A DNA stretch of 64,000 nucleotides from the NCBI RefSeq assembly GCF_037963765.1, contig NZ_CP150166.1:780001-844000 (forward strand), written 5' to 3'. Both the position numbers and the translations under genes were made by a program. Position 1 is the first letter of the stretch; every line of letters begins with the position of its first letter. Shown one piece after another: positions 45,114 through 53,669 of this stretch. Origin of the DNA: Sporosarcina sp. FSL W8-0480 (GTDB lineage: Bacteria > Bacillota > Bacilli > Bacillales_A > Planococcaceae). Under the pieces are notes generated by a model. That model was not told the origin of the DNA and did no database searches. It saw nothing but the letters and a program-made list of their open reading frames with translations.

Positions 45114-45605
45114 CTATGACTCCTCCCTCATTTCAACGCGTAATTTCCTTAAAGCCGCATACAGTCTTGTTTTTACCGTATTGACATTATCACCTGTAAT
45201 ATCAGCGATCTCATCGATTTTCAAATCTTCGAAAAAGCGGAGAATAATAATTGTTTTATAAGTTGGCGGCAGGTGATCGACCGCTTCTTGAAGGTCAAAA
45301 TCGGTTACGTCATCCTCCAAAGAAGGTAAATGACTTTCCAATATTTCATCGTCCATGATGAACATCCGCTGATGTTTTCGGATGAAATCAATGGCCGTAT
45401 TGACAATGATCCTGTAAAACCATGTTTTCATATATTTCTCTTCATCAAGCCGATCAATGGACCGAAGTGCTTTCAGGATGGATTCCTGAACGATATCCAG
45501 TGCATTTTCTTTGTTTTTAACATAACTAAATGCGAGCCGATAATAGGCTTGCTGATTTTCTATAATGAACTTTTCCACCAACTTAAATTTATCGTCTCTT
45601 GTCAT
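45114..45605 (-). CDS. sigV: ECF RNA polymerase sigma factor, SigV-like
   Basis: A 163-aa ECF sigma factor with regions 2 (YYRLAFSYVKNKENALDIVQ, then WFYRIIVNTAIDFIR) and 4 (HLPPTYKTIIILRFFEDLKI then TVKTRLYAALRKLR). In B. subtilis SigV controls lysozyme resistance (O-acetylation of peptidoglycan). The RsiV-like gene follows at once. A weak autoregulatory-type site lies upstream on the minus strand (CCAAAC and CGTC, 17 nt apart, 45662-45688), but it is not a full match. Confidence 0.87.
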   Translation of the reverse strand: MTRDDKFKLVEKFIIENQQAYYRLAFSYVKNKENALDIVQESILKALRSIDRLDEEKYMKTWFYRIIVNTAIDFIRKHQRMFIMDDEILESHLPSLEDDVTDFDLQEAVDHLPPTYKTIIILRFFEDLKIDEIADITGDNVNTVKTRLYAALRKLRVEMREES

Positions 45606-45759
45606 GACAATCGGGTCACCTTCTTTGTAAATAACGTATCGCGAACACGTCTCATAGTATGGACGAACTGCCTTCTTAGAAAGTTTGGAGACGTTGGAAA
45701 GACTTTGAAATGTTTATGATATGCTTAGTTTAAAATATGAGGAGAGGATGTGTGAAAAA

Positions 45760-46431
45760 ATGAATAAACAATCATTCGTCGCTTCTTGGAGTGGTGGTAA
45801 AGACTCGGCGTTAGCCTATTACCGTGCTCTTCGATCAGGAGGAATCCCCAAATGCATCTGGACGATGTTCGAAAAGGATAAGGAACGTTCGAAATCCCAT
45901 GCATTACCTTTGGAAATCATCCAAGCACAGGCTGACAGCCTTGGTATTCCGTTGATCATCCGTGGTGCAGATTGGAACGGATACGAAGAAGGTTTTTTGG
46001 ATGCAATGAAGGAATGCGTAGATGCGGGCATTTCATATGGGGTATTCGGGGATATCGATATAGAAGATCATTTGACATGGGTCCAAACAACTTGCGATAG
46101 AGTCGGTATGAAAGCGGTACATCCGCTATGGATGGAACCACGTCGGGAGCTGTTGGAGGAATTCGTAAATGCAGGCTTTGAGGCATATATTGTTGTCGTA
46201 AATTCGAAAATGATGCCTTCGGAATTCATCGGTCGTGAATTTACGATTCAATTGATGGATGAACTGGAGTCGCTTGGCATTGATTCATGTGGGGAATCGG
46301 GGGAATTCCACACCGTTGTCGTTGATGGACCGATTTTTAAGAATCGTGTTCCAGTCGTGTTTAAGGAGCATCATGAACGTGATGGGTATGTGTTTTTGAC
46401 TGTCGGGTTGGAAGAGGAGTCATATCTATGA
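45760..46431 (+). CDS. Dph6-like ATP-pyrophosphatase (diphthine-ammonia ligase family)
   Basis: A 223-aa protein with the PP-loop SWSGGKDSALAYYRAL at its N-terminus and the family motif GESGEFHTVVVDGP near the C-terminus. Archaeal and eukaryotic Dph6 amidates diphthine on EF-2, but bacteria have no diphthamide; the bacterial substrate is unknown and may be a cobamide or another carboxylate. The ATG at 45760 is chosen over an in-frame ATG at 45748. It overlaps the broken lipoprotein gene by 4 nt. Confidence 0.85.
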   Translation: MNKQSFVASWSGGKDSALAYYRALRSGGIPKCIWTMFEKDKERSKSHALPLEIIQAQADSLGIPLIIRGADWNGYEEGFLDAMKECVDAGISYGVFGDIDIEDHLTWVQTTCDRVGMKAVHPLWMEPRRELLEEFVNAGFEAYIVVVNSKMMPSEFIGREFTIQLMDELESLGIDSCGESGEFHTVVVDGPIFKNRVPVVFKEHHERDGYVFLTVGLEEESYL

Positions 46432-46611
46432 AGAATTGGCCCTTCGTATTATTCTGCCTTATTTTTCTTGCTGGATGTACAAAACCATTGACGTTACATG
46501 TAAAAGACACAATGAAATCGAGGGATGTTTGAAGAAGGCGAGATTGATGTGGAAAAATTGAAAGAAGAGGGGTTGCTCTATGTATTAGTCGTTGAAGTTG
46601 TTGAAAAGTAA
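46428..46611 (+). pseudogene. Frameshifted small lipoprotein gene
   Basis: The first frame codes for a lipoprotein start (MKNWPFVLFCLIFLAGCTKP, lipobox LAGC) and stops at 46530-46532. From 46525 the next frame reads on, MFEEGEIDVEKLKEEGLLYV, to a stop at 46611. One extra base in the GGG run near 46522-46524 would explain it. It starts inside the stop of the Dph6-like gene (ATGA). Either a recent pseudogene, a sequencing error or two tiny coupled genes. Confidence 0.5.
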
Positions 46612-46672
46612 TGAGCCCAAGTTAGCGAGTTAGCAGACTCTTGACAATTCCTTGTATATTGAAATAAATGTA

Positions 46673-46701
46673 TTGCGCTTTCCTTACTATTTCTCTATAA
46701 T
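46673..46701 (+). promoter_or_regulatory. Putative promoter of the HELGH-protein gene
   Basis: TTGCGC and a perfect TATAAT are separated by 17 nt, about 60 nt before the coding start. Confidence 0.55.
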
Positions 46702-46759
46702 GAAAAAGTTGTGTTAGAAATTCAAATCCCTAAATAGAATATAAATAGTAAAGGAAGTT

Positions 46760-47323
46760 TTGAAATTTATAATGAAAGATTGCATGACTGAATCGCATAT
46801 TGCCGCCTTAGTCGAATCAACCATCAATGATGTAAATATGGACTTGAGAGTAAAGATGGAGCGCACAGGAGTTAACATGATGTACGATTTTCTCAAGGAT
46901 GAGGTAATCGTTGATAGCAAACGTGTGCAAAAAGCCTGTAATGAACTCCCCCAACCAATGCTACTTGAAACATATATCCGTGTGTTGACCATACATGAAT
47001 TAGGGCATGCAATGGATCGCGAGGCATTGCTCAAATCGTTGGACCGAACAAAAGAAGTTATCGCGATGAAAAAACAGGTTGCTGCTGAAAAACGGTTAAC
47101 TGATTTCTCACTCATGAAAATGATCATTGAAGAGCATGAGTCGGATATCGCTTTCGAAGAAACCGCTTGGGCAAATGCGGCGATTTTGAATGGCTTCTTC
47201 AATATAGTGGATGGTGAGAGTTTTGAAAAGGTAAGGACGCATAGCCTTTCAACTTATCAGAAGCAGTATGATGATGACTTGATTATCTATCATGGATTGC
47301 AAGAAGAATCTTTACTTGTTTAA
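46760..47323 (+). CDS. Putative HExxH zinc-metalloprotease-like protein
   Basis: A 187-aa soluble protein with a zincin motif: RVLTIHELGHAMDRE (HELGH at about residues 79-83). A conserved-looking MIIEEHESDIAFEE lies ~50 residues on, where its Glu or His could be the third metal ligand. It has no signal peptide, so it would act inside the cell. I know no named family for it. The start may be TTG 46760 or ATG 46772; the ribosome site AAGGAAG fits neither spacing well. It ends at a bidirectional terminator. Confidence 0.6.
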   Translation: MKFIMKDCMTESHIAALVESTINDVNMDLRVKMERTGVNMMYDFLKDEVIVDSKRVQKACNELPQPMLLETYIRVLTIHELGHAMDREALLKSLDRTKEVIAMKKQVAAEKRLTDFSLMKMIIEEHESDIAFEETAWANAAILNGFFNIVDGESFEKVRTHSLSTYQKQYDDDLIIYHGLQEESLLV

Positions 47324-47337
47324 TAATTGATTTATAT

Positions 47338-47376
47338 AAAAAACCGCCACCAAGTAATAATTGATGGCGGTTTTTT
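47338..47376. terminator. Bidirectional terminator
   Basis: AAAACCGCCA pairs with TGGCGGTTTT; A and T runs flank both sides between convergent genes. Confidence 0.8.
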
Positions 47377-47390
47377 ATCAATTCAGGAGT

Positions 47391-48560
47391 TCAATTTAGA
47401 TACCCGGATTCCTTCAACTCACGTTCCAAAAATGGCTTCGCACTCAGTAAATCACGGAAGGCTTCATACTTCTCAACTGCAACAGCGGCTGGCTTCTTTC
47501 CTGTCTTATAAGCACGGATCAAAATATTCTTCGGCGTATGTTCCATATCGATGAATTCCAACAGCTGCGCATCATATCCAACTAGTGTCAGTAACTCCGC
47601 TCGGATGGAGTCGGTCGCAAGTGCGGAAAAACGTTCTTTGATAAGCCCATGCTGTAGCATGATGTCCAATGCCGGTGATTGGATTTGTGAGAACAGTTCA
47701 TGCTGACAGCAAGGAACGCTTAATATCACTTCTGCTCCCCATTTTACGGCGCGGGCAAGAGCCATGTCCGTCGCAACGTCGCATGCATGAAGCGTGACGA
47801 CCATATCGACAGCAGTTTCTTCGTTGTAATCATTTATGTCTCCAACAAGGAACTCAAGCTGATTGTAATCAAGATCCTTCGCGATTACGTTGCATTCTTC
47901 TATGACTTCCTTTTTCAAATCAAGTCCAGTAACTCGGATATCGAGCCCCTTTTCTATATGAAGGTAGTGATAGAGGGCGAACGTCAAATAGGACTTGCCT
48001 GACCCGAAATCCAAAATGCGGACGGGACGGTCTTTCGGGAGGTGGACGAGTGCGTCGTCGATGAATTCAACAAAGCGGTTGATTTGACGGAATTTGTCGT
48101 ATTTCTGTTTTTTCACTTTGCCTTCCGATGATTGCACACCAAGGCGAATCAGGAATGGGTAGGGGGTCGACTCGTCCAATAAATAATTCTTTTTTCGGTT
48201 ATGTGACAAATCAACTGTTTTCGTTGTTGCTGATTTTTCACTTTTCCATGACACTTTGAATTTCTTTGTCAGTTGAATGTGAACTTTTTCATCGGTGAAT
48301 TCTGCTTGAATCTGTTTAAATTGTTCTAAAAGTTGTTGGAGAGTATGCTGAATGTCGTCAATTTTTACGTTTTCATGTTTCAAAATGCGTTCGTAGTGAT
48401 ATTCAAATTGAATATGGACTTCTTTCTTAAGTTCCACAGGCTTCAGCTTTACTTTTTGAAGTCCGGTTGATTTATAGCGCGGTTGGCTGATCGTACCTTG
48501 GATGAATGCCCCTTCTTGCATGCGGGTGCTTAATTTCTGTATGAGTTCTTCGAATTGCAT
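47391..48560 (-). CDS. SAM-dependent methyltransferase (Methyltransf_32/GSTCD type)
   Basis: A 389-aa protein. The N-terminal ~170 residues are a separate domain; the methyltransferase domain has RILDFGSGKSYLTFALYHYL (SAM loop), VTLHACDVATD and SVPCCQHEL, a set typical of the PF13679 family. The CCQHE may bind metal or substrate. Targets are unknown; nucleic acid is possible given the basic N-terminal domain. A TTATGCG array and a leftward terminator lie upstream. Confidence 0.82.
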   Translation of the reverse strand: MQFEELIQKLSTRMQEGAFIQGTISQPRYKSTGLQKVKLKPVELKKEVHIQFEYHYERILKHENVKIDDIQHTLQQLLEQFKQIQAEFTDEKVHIQLTKKFKVSWKSEKSATTKTVDLSHNRKKNYLLDESTPYPFLIRLGVQSSEGKVKKQKYDKFRQINRFVEFIDDALVHLPKDRPVRILDFGSGKSYLTFALYHYLHIEKGLDIRVTGLDLKKEVIEECNVIAKDLDYNQLEFLVGDINDYNEETAVDMVVTLHACDVATDMALARAVKWGAEVILSVPCCQHELFSQIQSPALDIMLQHGLIKERFSALATDSIRAELLTLVGYDAQLLEFIDMEHTPKNILIRAYKTGKKPAAVAVEKYEAFRDLLSAKPFLERELKESGYLN

Positions 48561-48606
48561 CGTGTTGGACCTCTTTTCGGGCTAGTTTGTACATATTAGG
48601 ATAGTG

Positions 48607-48634
48607 AAAAAGGGATTAGCATTCAACTAATCCC
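48607..48634 (-). terminator. Terminator downstream of the nitroreductase gene and its array
   Basis: On the minus strand GGGATTAG pairs perfectly with CTAATCCC and is followed by TTTTT. The TTATGCG array lies between the nitroreductase stop and this terminator. Confidence 0.75.
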
Positions 48635-48639
48635 ACTAA

Positions 48640-48766
48640 TTATGCGTATTTGATTGCATTTATGCGTGACAAAACCGATTTATGAGCTTATAAAAGCGAT
48701 TATGCGTTTTTACAGGGATTTATGCTTGTCTGGTACGATTTATGCGTTTCTTGTCGAATTAATGAG
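48640..48766. repeat. Phased word array, TTATGCG, 20-bp period, 7 units
   Basis: TTATGCG or a close variant starts at 48640, 48660, 48680, 48700, 48720, 48740 and 48760, exactly 20 bp apart. The tails differ, though most end in GAT before the next word. It would be transcribed as the 3' UTR of the nitroreductase gene. Confidence 0.9.
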
Positions 48767-48775
48767 CTTTTGGGC

Positions 48776-49507
48776 TTAATTTAAATCGAATCCCTGTTTT
48801 GAAAGGAAATCCTTCATATGTGTGCGTCTTGGTTCTGCCAAAAAGTCGGTCATCTGCTCTGACCATGCTGTATCTTTTTGATTTGACCCACGATTAAGGT
48901 AATATTCATGCATCGTTTTGTCGTAAGCCGGAAGAAGTTGCTTATACTTTTCCTTGTCATAGCTGTTTTCATGAATGATGGCTTCAACTGGCAACCTTGG
49001 CTTCACTTCATTCGCCTCGTCCGGTACGCCAATCGTCATCGCGAACATTGGTGCAACGCCATCTAAAAGTCCCAACAGTTCGCTTATTTCTGTCGGTGCA
49101 TTTCGAATGCCGCCAATATAGCAAATTCCGTATCCTTTTGACTCTGCTGCAATTGCAACGTTTTGTGCGAAAAGCGCTACATCAATAGCACCTACCAACA
49201 TATTTTCAGCGTATGAGTAATCAATTTTTGCTCCATGCAACTCGGCGGCACTGGCCAACCTGCAGTAATCTGCACAGAAGACAAGGACGGCTCCCGCAGT
49301 TAAAAACTGTCTTCTATTACTCGCTAACTCGGCAAGTTTTTCACGCTTCCCTTGATCAGTTACATGGATGACAGAATAAGCTTGCACGAAATGAGAGCTT
49401 GCCGCATGTTGCCCCGCACGGACAAGGTTCTGGACTTCTTCTCTTGAAAGATGAATGTCCTTGTATTTCCGTACAGAAGCGTGTGAACTTAATAATTCAA
49501 TGACCAT
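48776..49507 (-). CDS. NADPH-dependent nitroreductase/flavin reductase (NfrA/NfsA family)
   Basis: A 243-aa flavoenzyme. The nitroreductase fold is shown by SSHASVRKYKDIHLS at the N-terminus (FMN phosphate contact), GQHAASSHFVQAYSVI, and the YGICYIGGIRNAP loop; the C-terminal tail of ~45 residues with YLNRG is the NfsA/NfrA extension. Such enzymes use NADPH to reduce flavins, nitro compounds or disulfides. The ATG at 49507 follows GGGAGGT by 6 nt. Confidence 0.88.
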   Translation of the reverse strand: MVIELLSSHASVRKYKDIHLSREEVQNLVRAGQHAASSHFVQAYSVIHVTDQGKREKLAELASNRRQFLTAGAVLVFCADYCRLASAAELHGAKIDYSYAENMLVGAIDVALFAQNVAIAAESKGYGICYIGGIRNAPTEISELLGLLDGVAPMFAMTIGVPDEANEVKPRLPVEAIIHENSYDKEKYKQLLPAYDKTMHEYYLNRGSNQKDTAWSEQMTDFLAEPRRTHMKDFLSKQGFDLN

Positions 49508-49597
49508 ATGTATACCTCCCGGAATATTCTGTAATTCTATATTGATTGAATACAATCATGTTACACTACTATTAATGAATGGAAAAGGGGTGTAAGG

Positions 49598-51157
49598 ATG
49601 AGTTGGTTAGATGGCCTATCGTTGACGACAACATTGATCATTATTATTTTAGTTGTCATTCCTATATCAATTGCCATTTATCTTTACTTTTATGACAGAA
49701 GGCAAAAGCAGCATGCCATACTTCGAAACTATCCGATTTTAGGGCGTATGCGGTATATGCTTGAAAAGACTGGACCGGAGTTGCGCCAGTATTTGTTCAA
49801 CGCGGATCACGAGGGGAAGCCTTTTAACCGCGAAGAATATTTGCATATGGTGTTGCCCGGCAAGTATTTGAACAGTATTATCGGCTTCGGTTCAAAACGT
49901 AATTTTGAAGAACCTGGTTATTACATCCGGAATGCATTATTCACGAAACAAAACGAAGAAATGCGAGTTGACAATGAAGGGCTGATCAATACAATGCGCT
50001 ATAAGGTAGATGAAGATAATCTTTTTTCCCGAAAAGAGCATCGGGAAGAGATTCCGGCATTGCCTTGGTTATTACCAGAAGAGGATGCGGTTGTCATTGG
50101 ACCGAATTGTGAACATCCCTTTCATGTAAGAAGCTTATTAGGCCAATCAGGTATGAGTTATGGAGCTCTCGGAGAAAACGCTATAACCGCGTTATCCAAG
50201 GGGATCGGTATGGCAAAAGAGGCATGGATGAATACGGGTGAAGGTGGACTTTCCCCTTATCACCTAACTGGAAATGCTCACATTATTGCTCAAATCGGTT
50301 CTGGATTATTCGGCTTTCGTACTGAAGAGGGCGAATTCAGTTGGGAGCGTCTCAGAGAAAAAGCGGAAATACCTCAAGTTAAAGCGTTTGAAATTAAATT
50401 GGCGCAAGGGGCAAAAATGCGTGGTGGACATGTCGAAGGCGAAAAAGTGACGGAGGAGATTGCGAAAATCCGAAACGTTGTACCATTTACGACCATTAAT
50501 AGCCCGAATCGTTTTAGGCAGTTCGCGGATTATCCTACACTCTTTGACTTCATTGAGAAGATAAGGGATCATAGCGGAAAACCTGTTGGGATTAAAATCG
50601 TCATTGGAGGCAGGGAAGATGCTGAGGAGCTTGCACGATTTATGCAAGAAACTGGGAAAGGGCCGGACTTCATCTCTCTTGATGGTGCAGAAGGAGGTTC
50701 GGGAGCAACTTACCAGGATTTAGCTGATAGTGTCGGATTACCTTTAAAATCAGCACTTATACTATTGGATGATGCTCTTAGGAAGTATGAAGTACGGGAT
50801 CAGGTGAAAATTATTGCATCGGGCAAAATTACAACACCTGACAAAGCAGCAATCGCACTGGCAATGGGAGCGGATCTTGTCCAGATTGCCCGTGGATTCA
50901 TGATTTCGGTCGGATGCATTATGGCTGAACGATGCCATACAAATGAGTGCCCTGCGGGAGTAGCTACGACCGATAAGAATTTACAAAGGGGCCTTGTCGT
51001 AGAGGAGAAGAAATTCCGTGTAACCAACTATATTTTGACGATGCGTGAGGGCTTGTATAGAATTGCCGCAGCAGCTGGGCTCGATTCACCGACAAAATTT
51101 GAGAGACACCATGTTGTCTATAAAGATGAGCGAGGAAGAGTCTTTCCTGTCGAATGA
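49598..51157 (+). CDS. Membrane-anchored glutamate synthase-like FMN protein (YerD-like)
   Basis: A 519-aa protein: one membrane helix (residues ~9-30), then the central GltB FMN/Fe-S barrel. Seen: SGMSYGALGENAITALSKG, GEGGLSPYHL, the FMN loop DGAEGGSGATYQDL, KIIASGKITTPDKAAIA, and the Cys cluster GCIMAERCHTNECPAGVAT, which could ligate a 3Fe-4S cluster. The glutaminase domain is absent, so it is not a full glutamate synthase. B. subtilis YerD has the same layout. Activity unknown. Confidence 0.87.
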   Translation: MSWLDGLSLTTTLIIIILVVIPISIAIYLYFYDRRQKQHAILRNYPILGRMRYMLEKTGPELRQYLFNADHEGKPFNREEYLHMVLPGKYLNSIIGFGSKRNFEEPGYYIRNALFTKQNEEMRVDNEGLINTMRYKVDEDNLFSRKEHREEIPALPWLLPEEDAVVIGPNCEHPFHVRSLLGQSGMSYGALGENAITALSKGIGMAKEAWMNTGEGGLSPYHLTGNAHIIAQIGSGLFGFRTEEGEFSWERLREKAEIPQVKAFEIKLAQGAKMRGGHVEGEKVTEEIAKIRNVVPFTTINSPNRFRQFADYPTLFDFIEKIRDHSGKPVGIKIVIGGREDAEELARFMQETGKGPDFISLDGAEGGSGATYQDLADSVGLPLKSALILLDDALRKYEVRDQVKIIASGKITTPDKAAIALAMGADLVQIARGFMISVGCIMAERCHTNECPAGVATTDKNLQRGLVVEEKKFRVTNYILTMREGLYRIAAAAGLDSPTKFERHHVVYKDERGRVFPVE

Positions 51158-51168
51158 ATAAATATTTT

Positions 51169-51203
51169 ATGCCATTTTACCTGTTAGGTAAAATGGCATT
51201 TTG
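51169..51203 (+). terminator. Rho-independent terminator
   Basis: ATGCCATTTTACC pairs perfectly over 13 bp with GGTAAAATGGCAT, then TTTTG. Confidence 0.85.
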
Positions 51204-51282
51204 ATTAGGAATGCCTAAGACTTCATCAGAATTTTGTGATAATATAAAAGTAATCAAAGTATTATAGAAAGGGGTTAGATGG

Positions 51283-52926
51283 ATGTCTTTGTTAGAGAAA
51301 ACAGTTGGCGAGATCTTAAGTGATTGGGCGGATTTGATACCGGAGCATGAGGCTTATGTTTATCCTGAGCATGGAATCAGAAAAACATATCAAGAGTTTG
51401 ATCGTGAGACAGATGAGTTAGCTAAGGCATTCATCGGGATGGGAATAGCGCGCGGGGAACATGTCGCTATCTGGTCGGATAATAAACCTCAATGGCTGTT
51501 AAGTCAATTTGCGACAGGGAAAATAGGAGCTGTCCTTGTTACGGTAAATACGAATTATCAGGCGAATGAACTCGAATATCTACTTAAACAGTCGGATGCT
51601 ACCACACTAATACTTGACGAAGGCTTTAAAGGGACGAGCTATATCGACATTATCCGTTCAAATTATCCAGAACTTCAGGATAGTGAGACCGGTGTCGTAA
51701 ATTGCGAAAAACTACCGAAATTGAAAAGAATTATTCTTATGACAGACCGTGAGGAAACGGGCATATATAAATGGTCGGAATTTCTACACCATGCGGAAGG
51801 AATTACAGACGCCGACTTGGCTGAACGTCAACGAACTATGAACCCAGATGAGGTTATTAATATTCAATATACTTCAGGCACGACAGGATTTCCTAAAGGC
51901 GTCATGTTGACGCATCGAAATGTAGTGAACAACGGAAAACTTATTGGGGATTTCATGAAACTTACTGAAGATGATCGAGTCTGCATACCCGTACCTTTTT
52001 TTCATTGCTTCGGATGTGTACTTGGCAACATGGCGGCTGTTACTCACGGATCGACAATGGTTATCGTTGAACAGTTCAACCCCCTACTTGTATTGGAGGC
52101 TGTTCAAGAAGAAAAATGCACAGCGCTTCATGGCGTACCGACGATGTTCATTGCTGAATTGAATCATCCTGAATTCAAAAAGTTCGACACCTCATCACTG
52201 AGGACAGGTATCATGGCAGGCTCAACATGCCCAATTGAAGTGATGAAACAAGTTATTCACGATATGGGGGCCAAGGAGATTACGATTTGCTACGGCCAAA
52301 CGGAATCATCACCAGTTATTACGCAAACACAAACCGATGATCCAATTGAAAAGCGCGTTTCCACTGTTGGAAAACCACATCCTCACGTGGAGGTTAAAAT
52401 CATTGATCCTTTGACTGGGGAAGAGGTTCCTATTGGAGTGCCGGGTGAACTTTGTACAAGAGGGTACCATGTCATGAAAGGGTATTATAATAATGAAGAG
52501 GCGACCCGCGAGGTTATCGATGAAGATGGCTGGCTACATACCGGGGATATCGCGGTTATGGACGAGGAGGGCTACATTGATATTACCGGACGTATTAAAG
52601 ACGTCATTATTCGCGGCGGCGAAAATATTTATCCGCGGGAAGTTGAGGAATTCCTATATACACATCCAGCAATTTCCGATGTCCAGATTGTTGGTGTGCC
52701 TGACCCTAAATACGGGGAGGAACTGATGGCATGGATAATTCCGAAAAAGGGAATGGCCCTTGATGAAGAATCGGTACGTTCGTTTTGCCTTGGTAAGATT
52801 TCATATCATAAAATTCCAAAGTACATTAAGTTCACCGATGCCTATCCGATGACCGCGTCTGGAAAAATCCAGAAATTTAAACTTCGTGAACTTTCCATAG
52901 AAGAAACACTAAGTCAAAAAATATGA
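51283..52926 (+). CDS. AMP-binding acyl-CoA synthetase (YngI-like)
   Basis: A 547-aa adenylate-forming enzyme that activates a fatty or other carboxylic acid to its CoA ester. Motifs: YTSGTTGFPKGVMLTH (P-loop), CYGQTESSPV (A5), WLHTGDIAVMDEEGYI (A7), GRIKDVIIRGGENIYPREVE (A8) and the catalytic Lys in ASGKIQKFKLRE (A10). The N-terminal domain and length match YngI/FadD3-type medium-to-long-chain acyl ligases. It stands alone with its own terminator. Chain-length choice cannot be read here. Confidence 0.9.
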   Translation: MSLLEKTVGEILSDWADLIPEHEAYVYPEHGIRKTYQEFDRETDELAKAFIGMGIARGEHVAIWSDNKPQWLLSQFATGKIGAVLVTVNTNYQANELEYLLKQSDATTLILDEGFKGTSYIDIIRSNYPELQDSETGVVNCEKLPKLKRIILMTDREETGIYKWSEFLHHAEGITDADLAERQRTMNPDEVINIQYTSGTTGFPKGVMLTHRNVVNNGKLIGDFMKLTEDDRVCIPVPFFHCFGCVLGNMAAVTHGSTMVIVEQFNPLLVLEAVQEEKCTALHGVPTMFIAELNHPEFKKFDTSSLRTGIMAGSTCPIEVMKQVIHDMGAKEITICYGQTESSPVITQTQTDDPIEKRVSTVGKPHPHVEVKIIDPLTGEEVPIGVPGELCTRGYHVMKGYYNNEEATREVIDEDGWLHTGDIAVMDEEGYIDITGRIKDVIIRGGENIYPREVEEFLYTHPAISDVQIVGVPDPKYGEELMAWIIPKKGMALDEESVRSFCLGKISYHKIPKYIKFTDAYPMTASGKIQKFKLRELSIEETLSQKI

Positions 52927-52932
52927 ATCAGA

Positions 52933-52970
52933 AGACTGCTGCCGTTTTTAAAAGGCACGCAGTCTTTTTT
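52933..52970 (+). terminator. Rho-independent terminator
   Basis: AGACTGC.GCC pairs with GGC..GCAGTCT and is followed by six T. Confidence 0.8.
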
Positions 52971-53025
52971 GTATGATTTTAGGGTGAAAAGTCCACTATA
53001 AAGGAAATTCCCCTTTTGTATGCTC

Positions 53026-53493
53026 CTAAACCTTCTGGCTATTATTCCATTTTTCAAATGGCTGGAGCGCCCTATCTGTGTTGTAGTGGGTAAACGGGAT
53101 TTGACGTTTGGTTGGTTCCTTTTGTTGATCAGAATAGAAGGTGTTTAATGGATTCGGAAATCCGGCATGTAGAGTCGCATCCGTCTTGCTGCACGCATAA
53201 TAGATATGGCCAACAGATGACCAATACGCAGCGCCCAAGCACATTGGGCATGGTTCGCCGCTGGCATATAGGATGCAATCGGAAAGATTGATCCTTCCCA
53301 AAGTGGCACAAGCCTCACGGATTGCCAACAACTCTGCATGTGCAGATGGATCATGATTGATATGCACTCTATTTGTACCAGATCCAATTACTTTACCGTC
53401 TTTGACAATTATCGCGGCAAAAGGTCCACCACCGCCTTCTACATTTGCAATAGCCATGTCGATTGTTTGTTGGAGCCATTTTTCGTGTTTCAA
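53026..53493 (-). CDS. guaD: Nucleoside/guanine deaminase (GuaD-like)
   Basis: A 155-aa cytidine-deaminase-fold enzyme. Zn ligands and catalytic Glu: HAELLAIREA (HAE) and GEPCPMCLGAAYW (PCxxC). Length and the GGPFAAIIVKDG and tail features (IPFTHYN...PFEKW) match B. subtilis GuaD (156 aa), which converts guanine to xanthine. The TTG at 53493 is chosen because AGGAGG lies 8 nt upstream; an ATG at 53523 would put that site inside the gene. It stands alone. Substrate preference should be tested. Confidence 0.85.
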   Translation of the reverse strand: MKHEKWLQQTIDMAIANVEGGGGPFAAIIVKDGKVIGSGTNRVHINHDPSAHAELLAIREACATLGRINLSDCILYASGEPCPMCLGAAYWSSVGHIYYACSKTDATLHAGFPNPLNTFYSDQQKEPTKRQIPFTHYNTDRALQPFEKWNNSQKV

Positions 53494-53669
53494 GATGAAT
53501 TCCTCCTGTCGAAGTTTGTTCATTCCCCGGGAAATGTCCAGAATTTTGGGGTTTGTTGATAACCGGTTACCTTGATTATACAGAAAAAACGAAGGAATTC
53601 TTCAAAAACTGCGTAAGACGTAACTAAGTGGGTATAAAAGTAGTGTGTAAAGAACAGAGGAGGGGCATT

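Noticed and set aside
45662-45688. SigV autoregulatory promoter
   Set aside because: CCAAAC and CGTC are 17 nt apart and the -35 is a poor match; noted only in the sigV entry.
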